From positions 57,609 to 121,608 of the forward strand of contig NZ_LZJI01000249.1 in the NCBI RefSeq assembly GCF_001667775.1: 64,000 bases of DNA, given 5' to 3'. This DNA is from Mycobacterium sp. E1747 (GTDB lineage Bacteria > Actinomycetota > Actinomycetes > Mycobacteriales > Mycobacteriaceae). The translations under genes and the position numbers were made by a program. This document shows positions 1-7,469 of the stretch, in pieces. The notes below the pieces were generated by a model. It worked only from the letters and a program-made list of their open reading frames with translations, was not told the DNA's origin and did not search any database. Each line of letters begins with the position of its first letter. The stretch's first letter is position 1.

Positions 1-1
1 G

Positions 2-592
2 AAGCCGATAACCATTGAGGACCACCAGAATTCGCGGTGGATCGCCGAGCCGCTGCGGCTGCTGGACTGCTGCCAGGAGACCGACGGCGCGGTGGCGATC
101 GTGGTGACCTCACCTGAGCGCGCCCGAGACCTCAAGCAGCGGCCGGCCGTCATCGAGGCCGCGTCACAGGGTTCGAGCCCGGACCAGTACACGATGGTCA
201 GCTACTACCGACCGGAACTGGGCCTACCCGAGATGGGTGTGGTGGGGCAGCAGCTGTGGCAGCAGTCCGGTCTTTCGCCGTCGGACATCCAGACCGCCAT
301 CCTTTACGACCACTTCACCCCCTTCACGCTGATTCAGTTGGAGGAGTTGGGATTCTGCGGCAAGGGCGAGGCCAAGGACTTCATCGCCGACGGCGCGATC
401 GAGGTCGGTGGCCGGCTGCCCATCAACACGCACGGTGGCCAGCTCGGCGAGGCCTATATCCACGGCATGAACGGCATCGCCGAGGGTGTGCGGCAATTGC
501 GTGGGACCTCGGTTAACCCGGTCCCGGATGTCGAGCACGTCCTCGTCACCGCGGGAACCGGCGTGCCCACGTCGGGCCTCATCCTCGGTTAG
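2..592 (+). CDS. ltp2: Lipid-transfer protein/thiolase-like Ltp2, C-terminal part
   Basis: The frame is open from the window edge; the start codon lies upstream. The product is the C-terminal half of a SCP-x/thiolase-fold protein with the family features DGAVAIVV, DHFTPFTLIQLEELGFC and the glycine-rich end NTHGGQLGEAYIHGMNG. In M. tuberculosis and other actinobacteria Ltp2 pairs with the DUF35 protein ChsH2 as a retro-aldolase that releases propionyl-CoA in the last step of cholesterol side-chain removal; that role is taken from family knowledge. The partner gene would be expected just upstream, outside the window. The stop codon is followed by a DUF559 gene and its hairpins rather than by another cholesterol gene. 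Confidence 0.88.
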   Translation, partial: KPITIEDHQNSRWIAEPLRLLDCCQETDGAVAIVVTSPERARDLKQRPAVIEAASQGSSPDQYTMVSYYRPELGLPEMGVVGQQLWQQSGLSPSDIQTAILYDHFTPFTLIQLEELGFCGKGEAKDFIADGAIEVGGRLPINTHGGQLGEAYIHGMNGIAEGVRQLRGTSVNPVPDVEHVLVTAGTGVPTSGLILG

Positions 593-619
593 CGCTCGCT
601 ACGTCCTCCTCTCTGCGCC

Positions 620-675
620 GAGTGCCCGGCTGGTCGGGCACTCAGCAGCTGCGGCCCGGCCAGCCGGGCACTCGA
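620..675. repeat. Two-hairpin module, upstream copy
   Basis: Two GC-rich stem-loops lie in tandem between the ltp2 stop and the DUF559 start. The first is GAGTGCCCG (620-628) pairing with CGGGCACTC (635-643). The second is GCCCGG (654-659) pairing with CCGGGC (664-669), followed by an ACTCG tail. A diverged copy of the same module, in the same orientation, is at 1550-1607 on the other side of the DUF559 gene. It may also serve as the ltp2 terminator. Confidence 0.75.
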
Positions 676-718
676 CAGCTGAAGTGACGTCGGTGGTTCG
701 GCATGCGACGCTGCGCCG

Positions 719-1594
719 ATGGGTGAGCCATTTGTCGGGAGTGAAGCCGTTGCCTGCGGACTGCTGACCAAAAGTCATTTGGAAACGCGCTATGTTCGGC
801 TGTTCCGGGGCGTCTACATCGATCGTGATGCTGAGCTCACCGCGGTAGTACGCGCGAAGGCTGGATGGTTGTGGACCGGCCGGCGGGGCGTTGTCGCGGG
901 CTTCTCGGCGGCTGCGCTGCACGGGAGCAAATGGGTCGACGATCGAAGACCTGTGGAGCTGATCCACGACAACCACCATTTCGCGCCCGGGATACAGCTG
1001 CATAGGGAAACCGTCGGCGCGGATGAGGTCGAATCAATCGACGGCGTTGCGGTGACATCACCGACCAGGACAGCGCTGGACCTCGGGTGCTGGTACCCGT
1101 CGATGACCGCTGTGGCGGGTATCGACGCGTTGGCGGGTGCGACAGAAATCAAGGCGGCTGACATCGAGCTGCTAGCCCGTAGATACGCGGGACGCCGAGG
1201 CATCGCACGAGCACGGCGAGCAGCCGAACTATTCGATGCGGGGGCGCAGTCGCCAAAGGAGTCTTGGCTTCGGGTTCTGTTGATCGAGGCCGACCTGCCG
1301 CGGCCCCAGACACAGATTCCGGTACTTGACGAGTTCGGCAGCGTGTTCGCTTATCTGGATATGGGTTGGGAAGACGTCAAAGTCGCTGTGGAGTACGACG
1401 GTGAGCAGCACCGCAACGATCGCCGCCAATACGCCTGGGATGTCCGGCGATTGGAAACGCTTCAGCGGCTGGGTTGGATCGTAGTAAGGGTGGTCGCCGG
1501 CGATCGTCCCGGTGACATCATCCGCAGGGTGCGCGGCGCGCGTGCTCGTCGCATGCCCGGCGAGCCGGGCATGCGAGGCCTACGGCCCGGCTAG
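719..1594 (+). CDS. DUF559 domain protein (AbiEi-like N-terminus, PD-(D/E)XK nuclease-like C-terminus), copy 1
   Basis: This 291-residue protein has an N-terminal region resembling the winged-helix part of AbiEi-type antitoxins (GVYIDRDAE, GVVAGFSAAALHG) and a C-terminal DUF559 domain. The latter shows SPKESWLRVLLIEADLPRPQ, then LDMGWEDVKVAVEYDGEQHR. The conserved E, D and E-x-D-G residues fit the PD-(D/E)XK/Vsr-like nuclease fold. Its start MGEPFVGSEA matches the start MAEPFVGSEA of the second copy at 19694-20533, supporting ATG 719. The gene stands alone between the convergent ends of ltp2 and chsH3, with no methylase or toxin beside it. Hairpin modules flank it on both sides, and its last 15 or so codons and the stop lie inside the downstream module. 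Function is unknown; a nuclease role is inferred from fold only. Confidence 0.8.
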   Translation: MGEPFVGSEAVACGLLTKSHLETRYVRLFRGVYIDRDAELTAVVRAKAGWLWTGRRGVVAGFSAAALHGSKWVDDRRPVELIHDNHHFAPGIQLHRETVGADEVESIDGVAVTSPTRTALDLGCWYPSMTAVAGIDALAGATEIKAADIELLARRYAGRRGIARARRAAELFDAGAQSPKESWLRVLLIEADLPRPQTQIPVLDEFGSVFAYLDMGWEDVKVAVEYDGEQHRNDRRQYAWDVRRLETLQRLGWIVVRVVAGDRPGDIIRRVRGARARRMPGEPGMRGLRPG

Positions 1595-1607
1595 CCGGGC
1601 GCTCGGC
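1550..1607. repeat. Two-hairpin module, downstream copy overlapping the DUF559 stop
   Basis: CGCATGCCCGG (1550-1560) pairs with CCGGGCATGCG (1565-1575), an 11-bp stem. It is followed by the perfect 16-nt palindrome GCCCGGCTAGCCGGGC (1585-1600) and a GCTCG tail. It aligns in direct orientation with the module at 620-675, sharing CGGCCCGGC-NA-GCCGGGC-CTCG. The TAG stop of the DUF559 gene (1592-1594) is at the centre of the second palindrome. Confidence 0.75.
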
Positions 1608-1623
1608 GAGAAGCCGAACGACC

Positions 1624-2442
1624 CTAGGCCGGGACCAGCTCGACGCCGGCCACGAAACGGCCACCTTCTTTCCACACGTTGACGCGCAGGGTCTCGCCGG
1701 GGAACGCCACGCCGGCGAAGCGGGCGCCGTAGGCGGCGACCGCGCCGGCATCGCCGTCCAGCAGCGTGTCGACGATGGCTTTGCACGTCATGCCGTATGT
1801 GCACAGACCGTGCAGAATGGGCTGCGAAAAGCCTGCGGCCGCAGCGAATTCCGGGTCGGAGTGCAGCGGGTTTCGGTCGCCGCACAGCCGGTAGAGCAGC
1901 GCCTGCTGCGGCAGGATGGGCACCGCGATCTCAACATCGGGCGCCCGCTCGGGCGCGGCGTCCGAGGTCGAAGGCCCACGCTCGCCGCCAAATCCGCCCT
2001 CACCGCGCGCGAAGATCGATCGCCGCTGCGTCCACAGCAGCGTGCCGTCGGGCGCGCTGACGGTCGTCTCGCTCCAGATCACCGCGGCCTTGCCCTTGTC
2101 CCAGATGTCGGTGAACCGGGTGACGGCGCGGGCCGAACCCGACGGTGGCAGCGGGCCGGGCACCTCCACCCGCTCGCTGGCGTGCAGTACCTTGCCCAGC
2201 TCGATGTCGATGCCGGGGAATTGCACGGTCGGCGGCTTGGTCATGTGAAAGGACGCCGCCACGTTGCCGAACGTCGGCAGCACCTGCGGGGTGTCGTCAA
2301 CCAGGTAGCGCAGTTCGCGCGGATCCACCGGGTCCTTGCCGGCGCCCAACGCCAAGTGGTAGAGCTGCACATCGCTGCTCGTCCACGAGAAGTCGATGGG
2401 CTCCAGCTCGGCGGCCAGCGCGACGTCCACATCGATGGGCAT
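1624..2442 (-). CDS. chsH3: MaoC-like enoyl-CoA hydratase ChsH3 (Hsd4B type)
   Basis: A 272-residue double hot-dog hydratase. The C-terminal half carries the MaoC hydratase-2 signature (LYRLCGDRNPLHSDPEFAAA, where the D and H of the N-P-L-H-x-D motif are catalytic) followed by QPILHGLCTYG. Family members of this size hydrate 2-enoyl-CoA intermediates. The M. tuberculosis counterpart Rv3538 is reported to act on a 22-enoyl C24 steroid-CoA, with stereochemistry opposite to EchA19, so both branches are encoded in this window. Its ATG overlaps the kstD stop (TGATG at 2440-2444), implying translational coupling downstream of kstD under the same KstR-type operator. Confidence 0.85.
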   Translation of the reverse strand: MPIDVDVALAAELEPIDFSWTSSDVQLYHLALGAGKDPVDPRELRYLVDDTPQVLPTFGNVAASFHMTKPPTVQFPGIDIELGKVLHASERVEVPGPLPPSGSARAVTRFTDIWDKGKAAVIWSETTVSAPDGTLLWTQRRSIFARGEGGFGGERGPSTSDAAPERAPDVEIAVPILPQQALLYRLCGDRNPLHSDPEFAAAAGFSQPILHGLCTYGMTCKAIVDTLLDGDAGAVAAYGARFAGVAFPGETLRVNVWKEGGRFVAGVELVPA

Positions 2443-4124
2443 CAGCGTTCCCCCGCAATGTGCAGAGCGGCCAGGTAGCCGAAAGTCATCGCCGGGCCGA
2501 TGGTTCCGCCCGGGCCCGGATAAGTGTGGCCCATCACCGGCGCGCTGACATTTCCTGCGGCGTAAAGGCCTTCGATGATCGAGCCGTCGTCGCGCAGCGC
2601 ACGTCCGTGGACGTCGGTGCGGACGCCGCCCTTGGTGCCCAGGTCACCGGGCACCATCTTGGCGGCGTAGTACGGCGCGCGGGCGAGCTCGCCCAGGTTG
2701 GGGTTCGGCTTATTGGTCGGGTCACCGTAGTAGCGGTCGTACGCGCTCTCGCCGCGGTGGAAGTCCTCGTCGACGCCGGAGCGGGCGAAGCCGTTGAAGC
2801 GCGCCACCGTCGCGGTGAAGTCGGCAACCGGAAGGCTGGCCTTCTGCGCCAGCTCCTCGAGCGTGTCGGCGGAGATGATGACCCCCGACTCCAGCCACTT
2901 GCGGGGAATGCGTTGTCCCGGCTGTAATCCCGCGAAGATATAGCGGTCACGGTATTGCTGGTCGAACACCAGCCACGCCGGAATGTTCTCGCCCGGCCCG
3001 GGGCCCTGGCCGAATTCGCCGCCGTACATGTGGTGGCAGGCCTCGACATAGGGCATCGACTCGTTCATGAACCGCTTGCCCGACATGTTGACGATGATCG
3101 ATCCCGGCGAATTGCGCTCCGACAACGCGAACCATGGCGCGCCCACCAGCGGCACCGTCGGGCCCCACCAGGCGTCTTCCATCAATTCGAGTGCCGCGCC
3201 GAGCTTTTCGGCGGCGACGATGCCGTCGCCGGTGTTGGCCTTGGCCCCGACGGTCCACTCGGTGGTGATCGGCGCGCGCTGATACTTCACCCGCATCTGC
3301 TCATTGTGCTCGAAACCGCCCGATGCCAGGATCACCCCGCGCCGGGCCCGGATCAGCCGCGGTTCGGACGATTCCGACGCTGTGGTGTCGCGCACATAAA
3401 CGCCGCGCACCACGCCGTCCTCGACGTACAGGTCGGTCAGCGCGGTGTTGAGCAACACCGGGACGCCAGCCTGCTGCAACCCGATCCGCAGCGGGCCGAT
3501 CAGCGCCCGGCCCATGCCGACGAGGTTCTTACCGGTCGCCTTCGCCCACATGGTGCGCGCGCCCACCTTCAGGCTGCGCAGCACGCCCCGCGGGTGCCGC
3601 TTCAGCTGGTTCAGTCGCACGTAGTCCTGTTGCATGACAACGACGTTGAGTGGCACTTTGCCGTATGCCGGCTCGAGGCCGGCCATGTCGGCGCCGAGCT
3701 TGCGTGCGTCGAACGGCTTCGGCTCGATCGAACGTCCTTCGGCGCGGCCGCCCGGCGCCTCCGGGTAGTAGTCGGAGTACCGCGGAACCCAGCACATCTT
3801 CAGCGGGGTGTGCTTCAGCACGAACGAGAGCATCTCGGGTCCACGCTGGAGGTAGGTGTCGATGCGTTCCGGGTCGACGACGTTGCCGACGATGCTGTGC
3901 AGGTAGGTCCGGGCCGCCTCGGGGTCGTCCCGCACCCCGGCGCGCTTGAGCACTTCGTTATTGGGAATCCAGACGCCTCCACCGGATCGGGCGGTGGAGC
4001 CACCGAAGTGCGCAGCCTTCTCGATGACTACTGCGGAAAGGCCCCGGTGAGCGGCGGTAAGGGCAGCCACCATGCCGGCTCCGCCGCTGCCGACCACGAC
4101 GACGTCGAGCTCCTGTGCTGTCAT
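2442..4124 (-). CDS. kstD: 3-ketosteroid delta-1-dehydrogenase KstD
   Basis: A 560-residue FAD enzyme that introduces the C1-C2 double bond into 3-keto-4-ene steroids, the step that with KshA opens ring B. The N-terminus has the Rossmann FAD motif VVVVGSGGAGMVAAL and VVIEKA. The C-terminus has the GGTIGPAMTFGYLAA end typical of the flavoprotein succinate dehydrogenase/KstD superfamily, and NMSGKRFMNES lies in the middle. I chose ATG 4124 (MTAQELDVV) over the longer frame at 4133, because the longer start would lie inside the KstR-type operator at 4126-4139. That operator ends only one base before the ATG, so the transcript may have little or no leader. It is the first gene of a kstD-chsH3 operon divergent from hsaE. 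Confidence 0.95.
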   Translation of the reverse strand: MTAQELDVVVVGSGGAGMVAALTAAHRGLSAVVIEKAAHFGGSTARSGGGVWIPNNEVLKRAGVRDDPEAARTYLHSIVGNVVDPERIDTYLQRGPEMLSFVLKHTPLKMCWVPRYSDYYPEAPGGRAEGRSIEPKPFDARKLGADMAGLEPAYGKVPLNVVVMQQDYVRLNQLKRHPRGVLRSLKVGARTMWAKATGKNLVGMGRALIGPLRIGLQQAGVPVLLNTALTDLYVEDGVVRGVYVRDTTASESSEPRLIRARRGVILASGGFEHNEQMRVKYQRAPITTEWTVGAKANTGDGIVAAEKLGAALELMEDAWWGPTVPLVGAPWFALSERNSPGSIIVNMSGKRFMNESMPYVEACHHMYGGEFGQGPGPGENIPAWLVFDQQYRDRYIFAGLQPGQRIPRKWLESGVIISADTLEELAQKASLPVADFTATVARFNGFARSGVDEDFHRGESAYDRYYGDPTNKPNPNLGELARAPYYAAKMVPGDLGTKGGVRTDVHGRALRDDGSIIEGLYAAGNVSAPVMGHTYPGPGGTIGPAMTFGYLAALHIAGER

Positions 4125-4125
4125 G

Positions 4126-4139
4126 TAGAACACGTTATA
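4126..4139. promoter_or_regulatory. KstR-type operator between kstD and hsaE
   Basis: TAGAACACGTTATA fits the KstR consensus TnnAACnnGTTnnA exactly at the fixed positions. It lies in the 72-bp divergent region and can control both kstD (minus) and hsaE (plus). Derepression by a steroid-CoA ligand is known for KstR; binding here is inferred from the motif. Confidence 0.85.
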
Positions 4140-4196
4140 GAATTGCCGGGGCCGGGCGCTACTGGGCCGGTCACACGAACGAGGGGACTTCTGCAG

Positions 4197-4982
4197 ATGC
4201 TCAGTGTTGCGACACGAGATGAGCTTGCTGCCGACTTGGCGCAGGCTGAGCGGAGCCGCTCACCGATCGCTCCGCTGACCGCCGTTCACCCGGAGATCGA
4301 CGTCGTCGACGCCTACGAGATCCAGCTGATCAACATCCGCCAGCGGGTAGCCGAGGGAGCGCGCGTGCTGGGCCACAAGGTGGGCCTGTCGTCGAAGGCG
4401 ATCCAGCAGATGATGGGGGTCGACGAGCCGGACTACGGGCATTTGCTCGACGAGATGCAATTGTCCGAAGACACCCCGGTGCAGGCGAGCCACTACCTGT
4501 GGCCGCGGGTCGAGGTCGAGGTCGGTTTCATCCTCAACGCCGACCTGCCGGGAGCCGACTGCACCGAGGACGACGTGCTGGCCGCCACCGAGGCGCTGGT
4601 GCCGTCGATCGAGTTGATCGACACCCGGATCACCGACTGGAAAATCGAGTTGTGCGACACCATCGCCGACAACGCCTCGTCGGCGGGCTTCGTGCTGGGG
4701 AAGGCGCGCATCTCCCCGAACGACGTCGACGTCAAAGGGATCGATGCGGTGCTGAGCTGCAACGGTGAGGTCGTCGCCAAGGGTCGCACCGACGCGGTGC
4801 TGGGCAACCCCGTCACCGCGGTGGCCTGGCTGGCCCGCAAGGTGGACGGCTTCGGCGTGCGGTTACGCAAGGGCGACCTGGTCCTCCCGGGGTCGTGCAC
4901 GCGCGCCATCGACGCGCACGCCGGCGACGAGTTCGTGGCCGACTTCACCGGCCTGGGCGCTGTCCATCTATCGTTCGAATAG
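4197..4982 (+). CDS. hsaE: 2-hydroxypenta-2,4-dienoate hydratase HsaE
   Basis: A 261-residue member of the FAH/hydratase family that hydrates the dienoate released by HsaD to 4-hydroxy-2-oxo-acid, the substrate of HsaF. The family core is visible: GHKVGLSSKAIQQMMGVDEP, the metal-binding acidic EVEVGFIL, the central NASSAGFVLG and LVLPGSCTRAI near the end. Start ATG 4197 is preceded by GAGGGGACTT and gives the usual family length. It heads the hsaE-hsaG-hsaF lower pathway operon, downstream of the divergent KstR-type operator. Confidence 0.95.
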   Translation: MLSVATRDELAADLAQAERSRSPIAPLTAVHPEIDVVDAYEIQLINIRQRVAEGARVLGHKVGLSSKAIQQMMGVDEPDYGHLLDEMQLSEDTPVQASHYLWPRVEVEVGFILNADLPGADCTEDDVLAATEALVPSIELIDTRITDWKIELCDTIADNASSAGFVLGKARISPNDVDVKGIDAVLSCNGEVVAKGRTDAVLGNPVTAVAWLARKVDGFGVRLRKGDLVLPGSCTRAIDAHAGDEFVADFTGLGAVHLSFE

Positions 4983-5032
4983 CTCGAATTAAATCGTCGG
5001 ACTTAAATACGAGAGCTTCGCGAAGGAGCGTC

Positions 5033-5953
5033 ATGCCGGCTAAGGCGAGTGTGGCCATTGTCGGGTCGGGAAACATCAGTACTGACCTGCTCTACAAGTT
5101 GCTGCGGTCGGAGTGGTTGGAGCCGCGCTGGATGGTGGGCATCGACCCGGAAAGTGAGGGCTTGGCGCGGGCCCGCAAACTGGGTTTGGAGACCACGCAC
5201 GAGGGTGTGGACTGGTTGCTGGCCCAGCCGGAAAAGCCCGACCTAGTGTTCGAGGCCACCAGCGCCTACGTGCACCGGGACGCGGCGCCGAAGTACGAAG
5301 CCGCCGGGATTCGGGCCATCGACCTGACACCGGCCGCCGTCGGGCCGGCGGTCATCCCGCCGGCGAATTTGCGCCAGCACCTGGATGCGCCGAACGTCAA
5401 CATGATCACCTGCGGCGGGCAGGCCACCATTCCGATCGTCTACGCGGTGAGTCGCGTCGTCGAGGTGCCCTACGCCGAGATCGTGGCGTCGGTGGCGTCG
5501 GTATCGGCCGGCCCGGGCACGCGCGCCAACATCGACGAGTTCACCAAGACCACCAGCAAGGGTGTGCAGACCATCGGCGGCGCCGAGCGGGGCAAGGCCA
5601 TCATCATCCTCAACCCGGCCGATCCGCCGATGATCATGCGCGACACCATCTTCTGCGCGATCCCCGAGGATGCCGACCGGGACGCGATCGCGAAGTCCAT
5701 TCACGACGTGGTGGCCGAGGTGCAGACGTACGTGCCGGGCTACCGCCTGCTCAACGAGCCGCAGTTCGACGAGCCGTCGCTGCACTCCGGTGGGCAGGCG
5801 GTCGTCACGACGTTCGTCGAGGTCGAGGGCGCCGGCGATTACCTGCCGCCGTATGCGGGCAACCTGGACATCATGACCGCCGCGGCCACCAAGGTCGGCG
5901 AGGAAATCGCGAAGGAATCCCTCTCCGCTGCGGCGCCAGGAGCGCAGGCATGA
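5033..5953 (+). CDS. hsaG: Acylating acetaldehyde/propionaldehyde dehydrogenase HsaG
   Basis: A 306-residue CoA-acylating aldehyde dehydrogenase that converts the aldehyde made by HsaF to acyl-CoA using NAD+ and CoA. The NAD-binding motif VAIVGSGNISTDL is at the N-terminus, and the catalytic Cys sits in NMITCGGQATIPIV. It forms a channelled complex with HsaF in homologous systems. ATG 5033 follows a GAAGGAGCG ribosome binding site. Its stop overlaps the hsaF start (ATGA, 5950-5953). Confidence 0.95.
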   Translation: MPAKASVAIVGSGNISTDLLYKLLRSEWLEPRWMVGIDPESEGLARARKLGLETTHEGVDWLLAQPEKPDLVFEATSAYVHRDAAPKYEAAGIRAIDLTPAAVGPAVIPPANLRQHLDAPNVNMITCGGQATIPIVYAVSRVVEVPYAEIVASVASVSAGPGTRANIDEFTKTTSKGVQTIGGAERGKAIIILNPADPPMIMRDTIFCAIPEDADRDAIAKSIHDVVAEVQTYVPGYRLLNEPQFDEPSLHSGGQAVVTTFVEVEGAGDYLPPYAGNLDIMTAAATKVGEEIAKESLSAAAPGAQA

Positions 5954-7029
5954 CAACCGACATCTTCTTCAATCCGATCTGGGACGTGCGGTTGACCGAC
6001 ACGTCGTTGCGGGACGGCTCGCACCACAAGCGCCACCAATTCACCAAAGAAGAGGTCGGCGCGATCGTGACCGCCCTGGACACCGCGGGCGTGCCGGTCA
6101 TCGAGGTGACCCACGGGGACGGGCTGGGCGGCTCGAGCTTCAACTACGGGTTCTCCAAGACGCCCGAGCAGGAACTGATCAAGCTGGCCGCCGAGACGGC
6201 CAAGGAAGCCAAGATCGCCTTCCTGATGCTGCCCGGGGTGGGCACCAAGGACGACATCGTCCAGGCCCAGGACAACGGCGGCTCGATCTGCCGGATCGCC
6301 ACCCACTGCACCGAGGCCGACGTGTCGATCCAGCACTTCGGCCTGGCCCGCGAACTCGGCCTGGAGACCGTCGGGTTCTTGATGATGAGCCACACCATTG
6401 CGCCCGAGAAGCTGGCCGCCCAGGCCCGCATCATGGCCGACGCCGGTTGCCAGTGCGTCTACGTGGTCGACTCGGCGGGCGCGCTCGTCCTCGAAGGGGT
6501 GCGCGACCGGGTCGCGGCGCTGGTCGCCGAGCTCGGCGACGACGCCCAGGTCGGCTTCCACGGTCACGAGAACCTCGGGCTCGGGGTGGCCAACTCGGTC
6601 GAGGCCGTCCGCGCGGGCGCCAAGCAGATCGACGGTTCGTGTCGGCGGTTCGGCGCCGGAGCGGGCAACGCACCCGTGGAGGCGCTGATCGGCGTGTTCG
6701 ACAAAATCGGCGTCAAGACCGGCATCGACTTCTTCGACATCGCCGACGCCGCCGAAGAGGTGGTCGCGCCCGCCATGCCCGCCGAGTGCCTGCTGGACCG
6801 CAACGCCCTGATCATGGGCTACTCCGGGGTCTACTCGAGCTTCCTCAAGCACGCCATCCGCCAGTCCGAGCGCTACGGCGTGCCCGCCCACCAGCTGCTG
6901 CACCGTGCCGGTCAGCGCAAACTCATCGGCGGTCAAGAGGACCAACTCATCGACATCGCGCTGGAGATCAAGCGCGAGCTGGGGGCACCTCCCGCTCGCG
7001 GGGGAGAGAGCGGTGCCGCCGCCAAGTAG
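5950..7029 (+). CDS. hsaF: 4-hydroxy-2-oxo-acid aldolase HsaF
   Basis: A 359-residue DRE-TIM class II aldolase that cleaves 4-hydroxy-2-oxohexanoate/pentanoate to pyruvate plus aldehyde, which passes to HsaG. The metal and catalytic signature is VRLTDTSLRDGSHHKRHQF at residues 12-30, with the metal-binding VGFHGHENLGLGVANS further on. The C-terminal communication domain includes LLDRNALIMGYSGVYSSFLKHA cut here to its idea: a helical lid rich in Tyr and Ser. The last 15 or so codons (GAPPARGGESG) are made from a copy of a dispersed GC-rich palindromic repeat. That makes the protein about a dozen residues longer than the M. tuberculosis orthologue as I recall it. The tail is unlikely to be structured. 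Confidence 0.94.
   Translation: MTTDIFFNPIWDVRLTDTSLRDGSHHKRHQFTKEEVGAIVTALDTAGVPVIEVTHGDGLGGSSFNYGFSKTPEQELIKLAAETAKEAKIAFLMLPGVGTKDDIVQAQDNGGSICRIATHCTEADVSIQHFGLARELGLETVGFLMMSHTIAPEKLAAQARIMADAGCQCVYVVDSAGALVLEGVRDRVAALVAELGDDAQVGFHGHENLGLGVANSVEAVRAGAKQIDGSCRRFGAGAGNAPVEALIGVFDKIGVKTGIDFFDIADAAEEVVAPAMPAECLLDRNALIMGYSGVYSSFLKHAIRQSERYGVPAHQLLHRAGQRKLIGGQEDQLIDIALEIKRELGAPPARGGESGAAAK
6979..7008 (+). repeat. Dispersed GGGGGCACCTCCCGC repeat inside the hsaF 3' end
   Basis: CTGGGGGCACCTCCCGCTCG continuing into CGGGGGAGAG. Two further copies are at 9403-9429 and 9439-9467. It is an imperfect palindrome built from GGGGG/CCTCCCGC/GCGGGGGAG blocks. Here it is read in frame and supplies the C-terminal residues of HsaF. 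Confidence 0.7.
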
Positions 7030-7081
7030 CCGGCCGTCGCACGCACAGGCGACGCAAAGCAACGCGGAGTAGCCTGGACGC

Positions 7082-7381
7082 ATGACCGTGACATCCAGGA
7101 AATCTCGTGGCCGCGGACTGTACGGCGTCCTCGCCGGGAGTTTGCTGGCCGCCACCGCCGCGACGGTGATCGCGCTCCCGGTCGCCGGTGCCGCGCCCCA
7201 ATGCAATCAGACCGTGGGTAACTCCATCGACCAGTACCTGCAGCGTCATCCCGACCTCCATGCGCAGCTGCAGGCCAAGTCGGAGGCGGAAGGCGGTGGC
7301 CCCAACGTCATCGACTACCTGAATCGGCATCCGGACGTGCGGCAGCATCTGATCGACCTGTCCCAGCAGTGCGCATCGTAG
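7082..7381 (+). CDS. Small secreted hemophore-like protein (MHB-type)
   Basis: A 99-residue precursor with a basic N-terminus and a hydrophobic segment (about residues 12-36) ending PVAGAAPQC, consistent with a Sec signal peptide. The mature part has two cysteines near its ends (QCNQT and QQCAS) and two similar helical blocks, IDQYLQRHPDLHAQL and IDYLNRHPDVRQHL. This pattern resembles the mycobacterial haemophore haem-binding domain family (Rv0203-like). Haem binding is inferred only from that resemblance. It lies 52 bp after hsaF, in the place where M. tuberculosis carries PPE genes, and has no obvious link to steroid metabolism. Confidence 0.75.
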   Translation: MTVTSRKSRGRGLYGVLAGSLLAATAATVIALPVAGAAPQCNQTVGNSIDQYLQRHPDLHAQLQAKSEAEGGGPNVIDYLNRHPDVRQHLIDLSQQCAS

Positions 7382-7445
7382 TGAGTCGGCCTCGTCGGTG
7401 AATGCCGCGGCGGACGCGCGGGGACGTTCGCCATTGACGAAAAAG

Positions 7446-7459
7446 TAGAACACGTTCTA
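7446..7459. promoter_or_regulatory. KstR-type operator upstream of the Rv3531c-like gene
   Basis: TAGAACACGTTCTA is a perfect 14-bp palindrome matching TnnAACnnGTTnnA. It ends 10 bp before the GTG start at 7470 and should control the 7470-10627 gene group. Confidence 0.88.
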
Positions 7460-7469
7460 GCGTCTATGC

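Noticed and set aside
719..1594. Type IV toxin-antitoxin or Vsr repair/restriction system at the DUF559 gene
   Set aside because: The N-terminus resembles AbiEi, but there is no toxin gene and no methylase next to it. Only the DUF559 fold itself is supported.
2955..4196. Very long plus-strand open frame antisense to kstD continuing into hsaE
   Set aside because: It is the GC-rich antisense shadow of kstD. HsaE has its own ribosome binding site and family-length start at 4197, and the upstream residues have no domain character.
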